Origin: Dipteris shenzhenensis
Taxonomy: Eukaryota > Polypodiophyta > Polypodiopsida > Gleicheniales
Length of the DNA: 64,000 nt
Strand: one strand, 5' to 3'
NCBI GenBank assembly: GCA_047967505.1
Contig: CM106538.1
The notes under the pieces were generated by a model. It was not told the DNA's origin and did not search any database. It worked only from the letters and a program-made list of their open reading frames with translations. The position numbers were made by a program, and so were the translations under genes. The first letter of the stretch is position 1. Every line of letters begins with the position of its first letter. This document shows, one piece after another, positions 44,970-57,582 of the stretch.

Positions 44970-45770
44970 ACCTTTTAAGAGATTTTTTACTTAGGTTCTT
45001 TTGTGGTCTCTGAGCTATGGTTGAATCACTCTACTAGACACCACATACAAGATTTTGGTCAAGATCTTGAGTTAGGGGTTGCAGCCTCACCTAGTAGATA
45101 TTATTCATGACATGCAGGTAGGCTTTGTCTAGGAGTGCAGTAACTTGGACAACATCTTTACATTTTGGTTGGATTGGATTAGGCTAGAGAGGAGGCTTAG
45201 CCTTTGGCCATCATTCTCGTAGATTTTGAGAAGGCTTACGATAGGGTTGAGTGGTCCTTTATGGAGGGCACTATGGAGAGACTTGATTTTTTAGATAGAT
45301 GGATCAGAGGGGTCTTAGCCCTTTATGAATAGAGTTCCATTCATATGCTTATTGGTGGCTATTTGAGTGAGTCTTTTTCTCTCTCCCATTTAATTTGACA
45401 AGGCTAGCCTCTTGCCCCCTTTCTCTTACTCTTCATAGAGCTGAGACAATGGGATACTTTTTCTACTCTTAGGCTATAGGCCTCATTGAGATGAGGCTCA
45501 CAGTTTTGATAGGAGAAGGAGACGTTAGATGCGAAATTTGAAGACAACACAACCCTTTATGTGGAGGTATAAGTCTTGAGGCATTCAACAGCAAGTCTTG
45601 AGGTGGTCAAGGGTGCCTTTTACTATATTGCAAGGCCTCTGGGGCTAGGATCAACTAGACCAAATCAATGGGCTTCCTTATAAGTGATAGACAAGGTTCA
45701 AGAGATTTGAGATTTAGGGGCAGCCCTTAGCTTTCTTTGGATCTTGTGGGGGGGGGGGATAGTGAGATAT
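44970..45770 (+). pseudogene. Second LINE, degenerate reverse transcriptase
   Basis: On the plus strand, YKILVKIL, LQPHLVDIIHDMQVGFV and NLDNIFTFW precede AIILVDFEKAYDRVEWSF (about 45209-45262), then LSESFSLSHLI and a broken RQGCPL motif (stop-Q-G-stop-P-L). The catalytic box reads FEDN instead of FADD (about 45537-45548). Numerous stops and two frameshifts are present. This is a different LINE from the 1.5-30.8 kb one: the opposite strand, a different RT wording, and far more decayed. Its ends are not visible. Confidence 0.75.
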
Positions 45771-48700
45771 TTAGGTTGCTAGGTGGGTATAAACATTTCA
45801 ATAGAGCAACGGATTACCCTAATTTTGGAGAGTGTAGCACAATCTTCTTTATTAGATCTTGGCAAACTCTCTCTATTAAGTAGGTCTTTGGTGGCCAACC
45901 ATGCCCTTCTTGCAATGTCCTGCTACATAGCATCTTGGTGGTGTTTTCCCAAATTCATGAGAACTTTTTGCAAAGAGCAACCAATCTCTAAGAAAGATGA
46001 TGACTCCTAGTCCAGGTACTTACATTTCCTGTAACTAGATATGAAGATCTTCACAACAATTTACTTGAATGGATTTAATCCCATTGCGATTTTCTCTTGA
46101 TGCACATCCATCAATTGTTATGCTTGAAGAATGGGTGAGGAATAAGAAGGGCCTCCTTATGACAAATGTTTGGTTCCTTAGGAGGGTATATTATGTTTTC
46201 TTTTTAAGAGAGTAGACATGGTTGCCAAAGCACTACATTAGGGTCTCTAGACAATAAGAAGGTCCCTAAAGCTCAACCCCAACAAGCAAAGGTCGACAAA
46301 AATGTTTGCTTGCATTGAATTTCTAGATCTTTCCCTCTCTCTTTGTAATTAAGTAAGCTCTCTGTAGTTGTCTAGGGGAGGTTGTGGGATTTGAGAAGGA
46401 GCAATTTATGAACCCAAGGGGAAAACCTTGGGTTTTTGTTTGGCTTTGATTTGTTGGCTGAGGTCTTGCCTAACACTTTAGCTATTCCCTTGCCCTGTTC
46501 ATGCTAAGGATAGTACCACACTCTCCTTTTGTCTATGGGTTTCAATCTAGCCTCTAAAGTCTTGCTTATGACCTTGACTTCTTGAAGGGGAAGCACTATA
46601 ATTCTCCAATTCTCTAATAAAAGGGAGGTACTATAATTCACTAGATCACCTAGGATGTCTAATTCATACATTAGATCAGCCAAACCAGATGCTTCTTGGC
46701 TTACCTCTTGCACCATCCATGAAGTACTAAGATGGGCGTCAGGATCCTCTTCTGAGCATAACTCCACCATAGTGATGGCTAAGGATCCTAAGGCCCCCAT
46801 CCAATCCAAGATGACATTTGGCTATAGCTAGCATAAGCAACTACATGCCTACCAGCATTGAAACCCTTAAGTAGGAAAGGACCTTCAAAAAGTGAGAGAG
46901 ACTTGCTATTATATAATATCAAAGAGTAGGAGTGACCTATATATCAATATTGAAAGGAAGGGCTTGCAAAAGTGGAAGAGACACACTACAAAAATATCAA
47001 AGAGTAGGAGTTGTCCATTATATAAACATCAAAGAGTAAGAGTGACCCACTGTATTAATATTAAAACAAGTGATCTACTATATTAATATTAAAACAAACA
47101 AGAAAATATCACTTTGTGGAGAACTCTAAAACAAGAGGTACTAGGAGTCCAAATGGTTGTTTAAGTATTATGCCAATTGAATGGAGTGGCTAAAGATAAA
47201 CATGCTACAAGGTGTGGCTATTTGGGCTCTCTAAATAACTAATGTACACATTCTTTAGAGTTATATTAAACTCATGATTAAGTTATTATTCTCCAATGAT
47301 TGTGCCATAAATCTTGGGATGGCTATTAAGCCAAGATCTAGCCAAACACTAGTAAGGGGAGAGTAAGGGGTGGCCACCTTGGCCTCCTAAGGAAGTAAGG
47401 AGAAATTTTGAAGGCTTGACAAGATAATAGTTGGCTTAAATACTTCTTTTTTTAACTTCTCAATAATGTAAGGACATCTTTTTTTCCATGTACTCCCTCT
47501 CTTCTTGGTTGCTGGTTGTCAAGGTGGTGGCTCTACATTGTCACCAGATTGCAATGTCACAAACCCTATACTCCATGAAGTGGAGCTGGATAATATTGCG
47601 AGACATGTATGAGGAAGCACATAAATGAATTAGAGGAGGAATCTTATGTTCAAGACCTATAGATGCAACGCATATATGAACTAGACCAGTTGTGCTATGG
47701 AATATCATCTATGTACTTTTCTCATTCAAAGCACTCTCAACACCCAAATGCTATCTCACCCCCACCATGCCTAGACTCCCCATAAAAACAACTCCCAATA
47801 ACCTACATTGCATGAACAATGGCAAACGTCCCTAGAAAATGAAAGGAATTAGAGATGACCAAAGCACCAAAAATAAATAAAGAGAGGGTGATAGATGAAG
47901 GGAATCAATATAACAAAGTTCCACTGGTAACAATCAATTGGTTGCATCTCACACGAATACATGAATTCTAGAGCTCCCATGGAGGCTCATGCTCAAGCGA
48001 GCAATGGAAGTGGAAGAAATTGACATGTATGATGGAGAACTAAGACACAATAATATCAGCATTAAAAAATCCAAAGTAGCCTCAATCTTCAAGCTGTTAT
48101 TACAATACAAGAATTCACAAGATCCCACCAGAGACAAATGTGATGACCTCTTCCTAGAGGGAGCCTGATTTGTAAGACTAAGGGTGTATCATGACTAAAG
48201 AAAAGGATTCAAAAGAAAATAAAATTTTCCCATTTCCTATGATAATGGATCCAATTGAAGACCTTGGACACTTTTGTTTCCAAGCAATTGGTGCAAAAAG
48301 GTTCAAAAGTAGCTATAGGAGCACAAGTCAAAGGGTTGAAGCTTTGGCTTTGCAAAGTCAAGACCAAGTGGAGTATCTAAGGGTGAGAAAGTAGAAAGTG
48401 TGTTGGGTGAGAAAGTTTGTTGTTTGGGAGCACACCTATTACCTCTTGCCAAAAGGAAAAAAGAGTTTCATAGAAGTTAGCTACTAGTTGGCCTCAAGTA
48501 GTGAGCTTGTAGCTAGCTGACTAGGCATAATAGAAACCAACCAATCAACCATAGCCACAACCATAGTCATTGCCACATCAAAGCTCCCAAGAAGAGCAAC
48601 CAAATGATCAACCAAAAGATGATAAAAAGAAGAACCCAATACAAGAGCAAGGTCAAGAAGATAGCACCCCATCATAATACTTCTAGATCAATTGATGAAA

Positions 48701-51700
48701 GCTGTTAGAAATCCTTTGGATTGGCATCAAATCTTCCAAAAAAGGCAATGCCAAATTTTATTTCTCTATGAGTAAGGCCATGTCATAATATAGGCCATCA
48801 ATGTCTTGTGCCACATCCAAGGGAGCTTCATGCCTCCTATCATGGAATAGTTCTGAACATACTAGGAAAACAAAGAGAGGGAATGACTCCAAGCGATGTG
48901 TACAACTATATAGATGTTTGAAGGCATTCATCAACAAAGGGACATAAAGGTGGAGTACTCTTTTAACTATTAACAATGATAGGGCCCTATAGTCCGTAGC
49001 CCAAAAAATATGAAGACCCCAGATGAGTGCAAGATCTTGGGAATCCACCCGGATGACCCTAGAAACCTTAATGGTTAGGATCAGCCACTAAGAAAACATC
49101 CACGAATAGTAGGGATAGCCATAAGGGGAGAAAGAGAAAACATGACTGGACTAGCCCAAGAGAGCTACTCCTCAACTAGCAACAAATAAAATAATTAGAC
49201 AAAGAAAGAAGTCAGGTGGTCAACCTCACGAAGGTTTAGCCTAAGGAATCAAAAGAAGCACCACTGATTCCCATTGCCCTACAAAGTTGATGATAGATCT
49301 TGCTCATAACACATCAAATGGGGCATTGTAAAATAACAATGAGGGAATTGGTATCACTAATCTCTTTGAGAACTCCTTTATATACTGAATAGGCATGGAG
49401 AAGGGTGATCCAAGTTCACATTGCAAAAGCACAAAAGATGTGGGAAGTGTAAACCAACCACTAAACCATGTTGTTGGACATAATTGACAAGATTCCAAGA
49501 TTTGCAAACCAAAGCTGAAATCATCTTACACTTTAAATTGTGAAAGGTAAATCTACAAGATGCATTGCATCTCAAAAGACAAGACCATCTAGATATAGAC
49601 CTTGCTTGGCAAGTGCAATGACTTTGGAATAAAAACATTGAGATGAGCTACATAATGCAATAGCAAGACATTCAAGCCATGAGGACATGGCTAGAATGAT
49701 AGGTGGGGCTAATGTTGGACCCCCTATACCAAGGGTTTCAATAGTAGAAAATGAACATAAAGCCAAATGAAGGTTGGAAGCTAAAGCCAAATAATGAAAG
49801 GTGCCGACAACCAAGTGCATAATGAAGAGAGAGTGTGAGCACAACCAAGTTCTTAATGAAGAGAGAGTTTGAGAAAAGCAGAAGAAATCCAATTTCTCAA
49901 GTCAACATAGTGTGGACAAAATCCATATGAACATTGCTAGTATGCACCAATTTGAGTGATGGGGGTTGCATGTGGTAGTAAGGAGCAATTCAATAGTGGA
50001 CTTAATGGCACCGATGCTATTGATGGGTACGCGTAGATGAACAAAAATGCGAGAGGAACTCGCCAGACCTTATTAGAGTGGTTTGTATATATGAGGGTCA
50101 TCCTTATTTGCTATTACAAGCATTGGGTATGTTGTGTTCATCCATAGAGTCGATTGTAATTAGCAACATGCTCCTAATACAAAATAGTTCTATAATTCCA
50201 TTGTCTTGAGTACTTCCCTTTCTCTTTCCATTCATTTTTAGCAACTCTTGTTCACTTTCTTTGTATTCTATTATTTTCTTATTCACTGCTGCAACCATCA
50301 CAAAACATGCTCTCCACTAAACACATATCATTACTTGATCAAAATTTTTAAAAAATGTGCCTTCCAAGTGGGGTTACTTGCTTTGTGTTATAAAAGCACA
50401 GTAAGTTGATACACTCCCCAATTATGGATGACTCTGTCATTTACATCACCCCAAATTTCATCACAAAGGTTAGGTCACTTGCCTCCACATGTGCACTCTT
50501 GATGTCATAAAATTAATTAATTGCAAGCATAAGAACGAAAGTGGATGGTTCCATGATCCAAATCCTAATCTTTTCTCATTCACCCTTGAACCGCCATCCA
50601 CAATGGCTCCTCTAATTCATACCACTTCCAAAATAACAATAAATTTAGGAGTATGGACATCCACTGCCTTTGCCCCAAGAAGATTGGACAGAACAAAGCT
50701 CATAGAAAGTTTTAAGAATCATAGTTCAAGGCTATGAGGATGCAACACATCGACATGCAAGATCCTGTAAGAAAAGAGGCAACAATAGACACTCAAAAAA
50801 TTGAGTAGAGAATCATAGCCTCACTCAGTATAGGCTAAACTAATCCTCATCCATGTGCCAATGCCTAAGTCTTTGCCTCATGTATAACTTTATCACTCAA
50901 CTCTAAGTATACATTCAAGTGTAAGCACAACCTCCCACTCTCATCCCCGATAGGGTTAATCATGAACATATGACCTAGCACGTTAGTGCATTGAGGGATA
51001 TTTTTTAAATAGGGTAACTTCCATGCTCTTTACATGCATGAGGGGATTTATAAAATAGCAACTGAATGTAAATTAACTTTATATGTCTAGATTTATGATA
51101 AGATTGAAAAACATATACATGCAAGAATAGGCTTATCAATTACATGAGAATTGTAAAAAAAAGGCAAGATAGGGGTACTTTTAATTCATGCTTGCCTCGC
51201 ATGTGCTATGTGGGTTTTTATGAAGGGTGACCATGCTTTGCTCAAGTGTATACTCAAGTGTAATTGAGTATACCAATGCTTATATGCACTAATGCCCTTC
51301 AAAAAAAGCTTTTCAAAACCTCTTATCCTAGCTAAATCCTTTACAAATCCTAATATGTCAAAGTTTTTGTTCTCATTTCAAAGGCCAATATTTAGCACTA
51401 TTCCACAACATATCCAAGGCACCCAAAGTCTATTCTAAAGAACCTTTCCAAAAGTGGTATGATGCCTATTCCAAAATAAAGCAAAGGCAATCTTAATAAC
51501 TCTAAAGAGTATGTTAGATATAAAATTTATACCAATTTTCAAGTGAATAAAAATATCCATCAAAGCAAAAGATTCCCTTGTTTGAATCATGTCCTAATAG
51601 CTTCAAAATTGGAAATCCCATGAGGTATCTCAAGGTGTTCCAAGGCAACTCTTAAAGCACGAAGAAGGTATATCAAGGTGTTCCAAGGCCCCTTAAAGCA

Positions 51701-51990
51701 AAAAGAAGGTATAATTCAAATTCAATTAATAAAAGGTGTTTTGACATCTAATATCTCAAGAGAGAGACTACACACCAAGGATAGTTGTGAGAAAATACAA
51801 CACAGTAAGAGCAATTGTGAACAATTCATAGGATGAAGTTCACATGCAATAGAAACCAAGTTTTTAGGTAAAAGGAAATGAATATATGATATATCAAATT
51901 AAAGAAATTACATTATGGCTTTAAATAGGCTCCAAGAGCTTGATATAGTAAGATTGATGTGTACTTTAAGTCAAAAAATAATTTGTCAAT
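45771..51990. other. Long intergenic stretch without a recognised gene
   Basis: I find no protein motif, TIR or LTR. About 46900-47100 has an old repeat based on 'atcaaagagtaggagtgacc'. Around 50030-50330 there is LTR-like wording (a TATATATGAGGGTCATCC segment), but no partner copy was found. All minus-strand frames here (for example 46504-46809, 49572-49892) lack recognisable domains. Confidence 0.45.
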
Positions 51991-52019
51991 AGTGTAGATG
52001 GTTACATGTTATACACTTT

Positions 52020-52830
52020 TAATCAAAATGGAAATCTAGCAATCATTACATTTTATGTGGATAACAATTTGATCATTGTAGGAAACAACATAGAGCTGAT
52101 AAAACAAACCAAGTTAGACTTACGTAAGCAATGTAACATTAAAGATTTGTTAGAGTTGCATTAAATTTTGGGCATTGAATTCAATAGAATTAAGAAAAAA
52201 TGAAGATGGATCCGTTATGAATTAGAGAAAATTAATGTCTTGATATGCAAAATCTACTAGCACAATTGAAATAGGTCACAATACCTTTAGGATTGACAAT
52301 GAACAATTCCAAGGTGTTGCATGATATTGGCAGAAGTTGGCAAAGTGATGTATTTGATGGAACAAATTGGATCATGTATTTGTTATGTCATATGCTTGGT
52401 TAGTTGGCTCATGGAAAACCTTTGTGAGAATAATTAGAAATTGGTGAAGAGGACCTTCACATACGTAAAAGGTACAATGGACCATAAATTGCCATATATG
52501 AAGGATACTAATCAAGAACCATAACTAAAGGAATTCTAATGAAGGTGAAGAGGAAAAGTCAAAATTTGGTTTCACATTCTTGCTCCATCATCATTAGGTA
52601 GTATGGTCAAGCAAGAAGTGAGACATAGTTGTCAAAGTGTGCTTGTCAAGCATATGGCTAGGAGGACTTCTAGGTGAACTTAGTTCAGTCCAAAGGAAAG
52701 CAACTACAATCTTGTTGTATAACACGAGGCATTTGATTTAGGATATAATCTCAAAGATCATGGAAGGTGAAGCACATTAACATTTTTTATCATTCCATTT
52801 GGTAATTAAACTAAAACCTGAGTCATGGCC
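52020..52830 (+). pseudogene. Degenerate Ty1/copia RT and connection region
   Basis: The plus strand reads AIITFYVDNNLIIVGNNIELI, where the catalytic YVDD has become YVDN. LDLRKQCNIKDLLELH and LGIEFNRIKKK follow, the conserved 'LGI' step of copia RT. Further on, WLMENLCENN and KLVKRTFTYVKGTMDHKLPYM match the region before RNase H, and WSSKK marks RNase H itself. Stops and frameshifts are frequent. No LTRs are seen around it. Confidence 0.7.
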
Positions 52831-52959
52831 AACTAATTATGTGTTGGGAATTGAATCATTGTTGGATGATTGGAAAGACTAACCTAAGAAATACCTTGGC
52901 CCAGATGATGTACAAGAAGCTTATATGGAGTAGTGGTCCTTGGTGGGGTTATTGAATAA

Positions 52960-53536
52960 CAAATGGAAATTGAGGCAGAGTTCATGTTGGTGGCGGGATA
53001 GGATAAAGGAGATTTGGAAGGGGTGTACAATTGGCATGCCTAGTTTTGTGATACAGAAGGTGATACATCATTTGTTGTCAAAAAGGGGCCAATTCACAAA
53101 ATAGGTGGCACAATGGGTAGTCCAAAAAAATTTGGGGGGAGCTATATGCAGTGCTAGTCTGATAGCGAGGTTCTCCTAGCTCAAATTAGATGGTATCTCT
53201 GAGTAGGGATTCCTGTGATATGCAGTCTTTGCTAGCAGCATAACCCTATAGGCAATTCGGATGGTAAGAAACCAAGTGGTATTTAAGGATGGGGTTACAA
53301 GAGGAAACAACGGGTTTGCTCTTGTGGGTTTTCTTAATGTGACATTGGTTGATTTTTTAGTACTGACTTGCAAGAAATTCCCTATGTTCAATATTAATAT
53401 CCATGAGGCTACTTGTCACTTGTATAGGACTACTTTTGTAGTGTTGTAGTTGGTGTTTTTTTGGGTCTCCCCCTTTTCTATATTGATAAAAGCCGACTTA
53501 TTTTAATTTACTTTATTTTTTATCTTAAAAAAAAAG
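52960..53536 (+). mobile_element. Probable LINE 3' terminal fragment with A-tail
   Basis: Plus-strand frames give SWWRDRIKEIWKGC and QWVVQKNLGGAI-like residues, then a 3'-UTR-like AT-rich stretch containing TTTTCTATATTGATAAAA, and an A-tail at about 53526-53535. The coding similarity is weak and the call rests mainly on the A-tail. Confidence 0.35.
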
Positions 53537-53572
53537 ATATTAAATACACCAAGAGGTAAGGCAAAGGTGGTG

Positions 53573-53667
53573 TATGTGTGTGTGTGTGCGCACGTGTGCA
53601 TATGTGTGCATGTGTGTGGGCGTGTGCATGTGCATGCACATGCAAACACACATGCACATACACACAC

Positions 53668-53704
<37 letters not shown>

Positions 53705-53740
53705 TTCACATATGCATACGCATACGCATACACATATGCA
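53573..53740. repeat. (TG)n/(CA)n/(ACATAC)n simple sequence
   Basis: TG-rich tract turning into CA-rich and ACATAC/GCATAC units, directly abutting the gypsy LTR start at 53746. Confidence 0.9.
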
Positions 53741-53745
53741 TACGC

Positions 53746-53790
53746 TGTTATGGATAAAATTGTCTAAGGAAAAAGGCATTAATATGTGTG
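53746..53790 (+). repeat. Gypsy 5' LTR stub
   Basis: Only the first 45 bp of the LTR remain (44 of 45 identical to 63355-63399). It then joins directly to gag-like sequence, so most of the 5' LTR, the PBS and the gag start have been deleted. Confidence 0.8.
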
Positions 53791-53799
53791 ATGACGCAT

Positions 53800-54529
53800 C
53801 GATATGTGGATCGAGCGGCCATGCTCCTGGACCATTTAATTGCCATGCAGGAGGACAATGCTAAATTTTGAGTTGGAATGACTCAGCATGTGTTGGGCTA
53901 CCTTGTAGCAAGAGCAAGTGACGAATTCCGCCTCAAGCTTAAATGGGAGAATCCAAAAACTATGGTGCTAGCAAATGAGATTGCTCAAAAGTTTGATGAA
54001 GTTCAGTCTGATCCCACTTCAAAGAAGACGATTGTCCCTCTGCAACCCCCTCAATTCTTGCAACAATAACCTGGGGGGTCTAACTCAGGGGCATACCCCC
54101 ACCCCTCATCATGGATGTATCCACCACCTCCACCTCAAATGTATGGTCCTCCCTTAGATGCTTACCCTCAACAAGGTGTATATTCTCACCCTTCGCCTCA
54201 AAGATTTCCCTAGCCTTGCCCACGAGCCCCCCTCCTTTCTACTCCCTCAGCCCCTCCACCTAAAGAGGCCCCTCCTGCAAAAGAACGCGGAGTCAATGAC
54301 CTAGCCAAGGCCCTGAATGGTCTTCAGCTTGAGATGGTGGGCATCAAAAATCAAGCCAACCGCCCTCCAAGAGATCGAGCTAATGTTGTATGCTATGAGT
54401 GCCACCAGAAAGGTCATTATTACACATAATCTCCCAATATTCCAAGGGTGAATCTTCTAAGTGAATCTGGCACTGAGGATTCTGATGTAGAAATCCTTGA
54501 CCTTAGGAAAAGAAGTCATACCACCTCGG
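53800..54529 (+). pseudogene. Gypsy gag fragment with CCHC knuckle
   Basis: Plus-strand coding includes MTQHVLGYLVARASDEFRL, a Pro-rich linker and CYECHQKGHYY (about 54396-54420), a zinc knuckle of nucleocapsid type whose final Cys position is replaced by Thr, then a stop. The capsid part is truncated upstream by the LTR deletion. The fragment ends at the copia insertion. Confidence 0.7.
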
Positions 54530-54880
54530 TGTAAAGATAGTGGGAGAGAAGGAAGGAGTCTCACTTGCAGCTTTCTCACATACACAATGGGGGAATACAC
54601 ACAAAGGTGGAGGCTGGAAACACTTTTCCTCTTCTTAGTTGTGAAAGCTAAAAGAACTCTAGTACAAAGAAATAGAAGAACCCTATATGTGGGTCTCAAC
54701 CAAACTCAGCTAACTAAGGTGGCATACTAATTGAGCCACGAACTAGAGTACATAAGGATAGCTATCATCCAACTATTATTCATGGGCGGTGTACCAACCG
54801 CATCTACAGCTAACAAGTCGGTGACATAAATGCACAATGGTCACCTTGGCATATCACGAGTGGAGCTCGATATCTCAACA
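54530..54880 (-). repeat. Copia 3' LTR (full, 351 bp)
   Basis: It begins TGTTGAGATATCGAGC on minus, directly after the polypurine tract (CGAGGGGGAG), and ends CTATCTTTACA. The inner 253 bp (54530-54782) match 58936-59188. Confidence 0.88.
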
Positions 54881-54890
54881 CTCCCCCTCG
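54881..54890 (-). promoter_or_regulatory. Copia polypurine tract
   Basis: CGAGGGGGAG immediately 5' of the 3' LTR on the minus strand, the plus-strand DNA primer site. The RNase H C-terminal residues (KLHKFRDLLGV, stop) lie just upstream. Confidence 0.8.
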
Positions 54891-54956
54891 AGCTCAATAC
54901 CAATTCCTACACACCAAGCAGGTCTCTGAACTTGTGCAGCTTCTCTGCGCCTAATG

Positions 54957-55360
54957 CCTTCATGAATATGTATGGATACACTGATGCTGATTGGACTAGT
55001 AGTATTTCTGATAGACGATCTACCAGTGGATATGTGTTCTCTTTTGGGAGTGTTGCAGTCATTTGGAGCAGTAAGAAACAGCCTACAGTTGCCTTGTCGA
55101 GCACAGAGGTTGAGTACAGGGGTGCAGCAATGGTTGCATGTGAGGTAGCTTGGTTGCATAAGCTACTTTATGATATGCATCAGTCTACAGATGGGCCAGT
55201 TGTCATTTATTGTGACAACATGAGCACTATACACTTGGCAAATAACCCAGTCTATCATGCTAGAACAAAGCACATTGAGGTGCATTATCACTATGTGCAG
55301 GAGAAGGTTTTACTAGGTCTTATTAATCTAGTTTATGTCAGCACAGAGGATCAGGTAGCT
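54957..55360 (+). pseudogene. Copia RNase H segment, inverted within its own element
   Basis: On the plus strand this reads YGYTDADWTSSISDRRSTSGY, WSSKKQPTVALSSTEVEY, IYCDNMSTIHLANNP, RTKHIEVHYHYV and ends STEDQVA, a classic copia RNase H with the D-E-D residues present. All the rest of the element reads minus. The right junction falls at the palindromic word TAGCTAGC (about 55356-55363), where RT coding on minus (VVIAMA) starts. The left junction at about 54957 joins to the true C-terminus (ALGAEKLHKFRDLLGV on minus). Confidence 0.9.
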
Positions 55361-56520
55361 AGCCATAGCAATGACTACTCTTACAGTTGCCATCCTTGCA
55401 ACCGGACTGAATGTTTCTTCATAATCAATGCCATATGTCTGTGCATACCCCTTGACAACTAATCTTGCCTTGTATCTATTCACAGAACCAGCTGCATTGT
55501 GCTTCACCTTATAAACCCACTTATAGCCAATTGCATTCTTGTCTTTAGGCAAAGATACCAATTCCCATGTAGCATTTGCTTCCAAGGCATCCATTTCTTC
55601 ATCCATGGCTTTCTCCGATTTTTCGTTTCCCATGGCTTGCTCAAAAGAAGTGGGTTCTGGTTCCTGTATCACTTTGACCATATAGGCATAATGAATGGTT
55701 ATAAATCCATGATATTTCAGCCTATCCATAGGATACTTGACTCTGGTAGACCTGCACAAAATAGGCTCACTACCAGGTGCTCTTAAAACATCCCTGGTCT
55801 TCCTTACTCCAGGTGTAACAACAGAAGGAATACCCAACTCATCATTAATGCTCTGTTCTGAGCCACTGGATTCACCATCCACATAAGAGTGACCTGCATT
55901 CACATCAAACATGGGCTGATCTACCTTCTCTTTTCCTTTGTGTGATACCTGCATACCACTATCTGCATTGCTTTGAGGAGATTCTCTTGATCTCAATCTA
56001 CTGTCCATGGTGAAGTATGTGAACCACTGCTAGAGGACACTGCAGGTCCACTAATATTTTGTGATTGCTACTGTGAATTCTATGCAGCATTACCATTTTG
56101 TGCATCTACATCATCAATCACATTTACTGGTTTATACTAGCTGCTCATCTCATCAAAAACAACATCTCTGCTCATTGTAAACTTACGAGTAGAAGGGTTA
56201 TAGCATCTATACCCTTTCTGCTACAGAGAATAACCAATAAAGATGCACTGCTCAACTTTTCGATCCAACGTGGACCTCAACTCATCTGGCACATGAACAT
56301 AGGCAATGCAACCAAAAATTTTCAAATGAGAAATATCTAGTATACATCTCCTCTGGCGTCATGCCATGTATTGCTACAGTGGGAGTCCTATTCATTATGT
56401 AAACTGTTGTAGCAACTGCTTCAGCCCAATAATAATCTGGTAGGTCTTTTTCATTTAGCATGGCCCGAGATACCTCTCCAATATGCCTGTTTTTCCTTTC
56501 TGCAAGTCCATTTTGCTATG
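55361..56520 (-). pseudogene. Copia pol: integrase C-terminus and N-terminal RT
   Basis: 56008-55361 encodes the integrase-RT linker (PIVRSTR-like CRSTRVKYP), then [73 protein letters not shown]. This is RT up to its motif before the catalytic YVDD, which is absent because of the deletion/inversion. Between 56516 and about 56010 the frame has several stops but retains AERKN (integrase third catalytic residue region), WAEAV and NRTPT. The TAG at 56516-56518 interrupts what is normally NPQQNG. Confidence 0.8.
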
Positions 56521-57582
56521 GGTTATGACTGCATGAATATTGCTGCTTCATGCCATCCTCTTGTAGGAACCTTGCAAACTCATTTGAGAGGTACTCTCCC
56601 CCTCCATCTGACCTTAGGCATTTTAATTGTAGGCGTGTTTCTTTTTTAACCATAGCTTCAAAAGCTTTGAAATGCCCAAACACTTTACTTTTATTTTTCA
56701 TAAAATACACCCAAAATTTTCTGCTATAGTCATCAATAAAAGTGATAAAATAATGAGAGCCTCCAATAGATGCAGCTTTAGTAGTCCACACATCAGAGTG
56801 GATTAATTCCAATGGCTTTTTATACTCTTGAACATGTCTAGGAAATGGTTTCCTTGCCTGTTTTCCAAATTGACAGGCTTCACATAACTTATGCATTTCT
56901 GCAACCTTGAATTTAGGCAATCCTGCAATAATATTTTGGGCCTGCATTGATTTAAGTCATTGTACATTAACATGACCAATGTGTTTATGCCAGATATCAA
57001 TATCTACAACTACACCGGTCCCATGTGCAAACATTGCTGAACTCAATTCAGGCATGTCCGCATCTAACATAAACATCCTGCCTTCTTCTTTCCTTTTGCT
57101 ATCAAGAGACCATTATTTTTCATATCCTCAACAAAGCATCCATGAGGATTAAATCTGACCTGCAAGCCCTACTCAACCATTTGACCAATAGAAACCAGGT
57201 TCTTGGTGATATTTGGGACATGAAATACATCAGACAGGTATTTCTTTTTCCCATCCTGCATAGACAAAGGAATTTTACCAATCTGCACAATAGGATGTGC
57301 AGTATCATCACCAATCTCCACAAATCCTAGTCTTTCTATTTTCCTTGCATCGTGCATCCATTCTGCATGACCTGTCATGTGGTTTGATGCACCTAAGTCA
57401 ACATACCACACATCATTGCTTTCTTCTGCACTTGTCACCGAATTGGTCATGTGCTGCACCATAAATAAATGCTCATTTCTGTCATCACCCTGTATACTAG
57501 AGGATGCATAATTGCCTTGCTGCAATTTTCCATTCATTATGTCATTCTGCTTTTTGTAGCAGTCTTTAGCCATATGACCCAT
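56516..57582 (-). pseudogene. Copia pol: protease and integrase core
   Basis: The minus strand from 57582 encodes the gag end, then VWYVDLGASNHMTGH (protease active-site block; usually D-S-G, here D-L-G), then NITKNLVSIGQ. Integrase follows: a zinc-binding part with CEACQFGK, HSDVW, FITFIDDYSRK, LRSDGGGEY. The D-D pair is intact. The frame contains stops near 57120 and 56950. It functions in cleavage of the polyprotein and integration of cDNA when intact. Confidence 0.8.
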
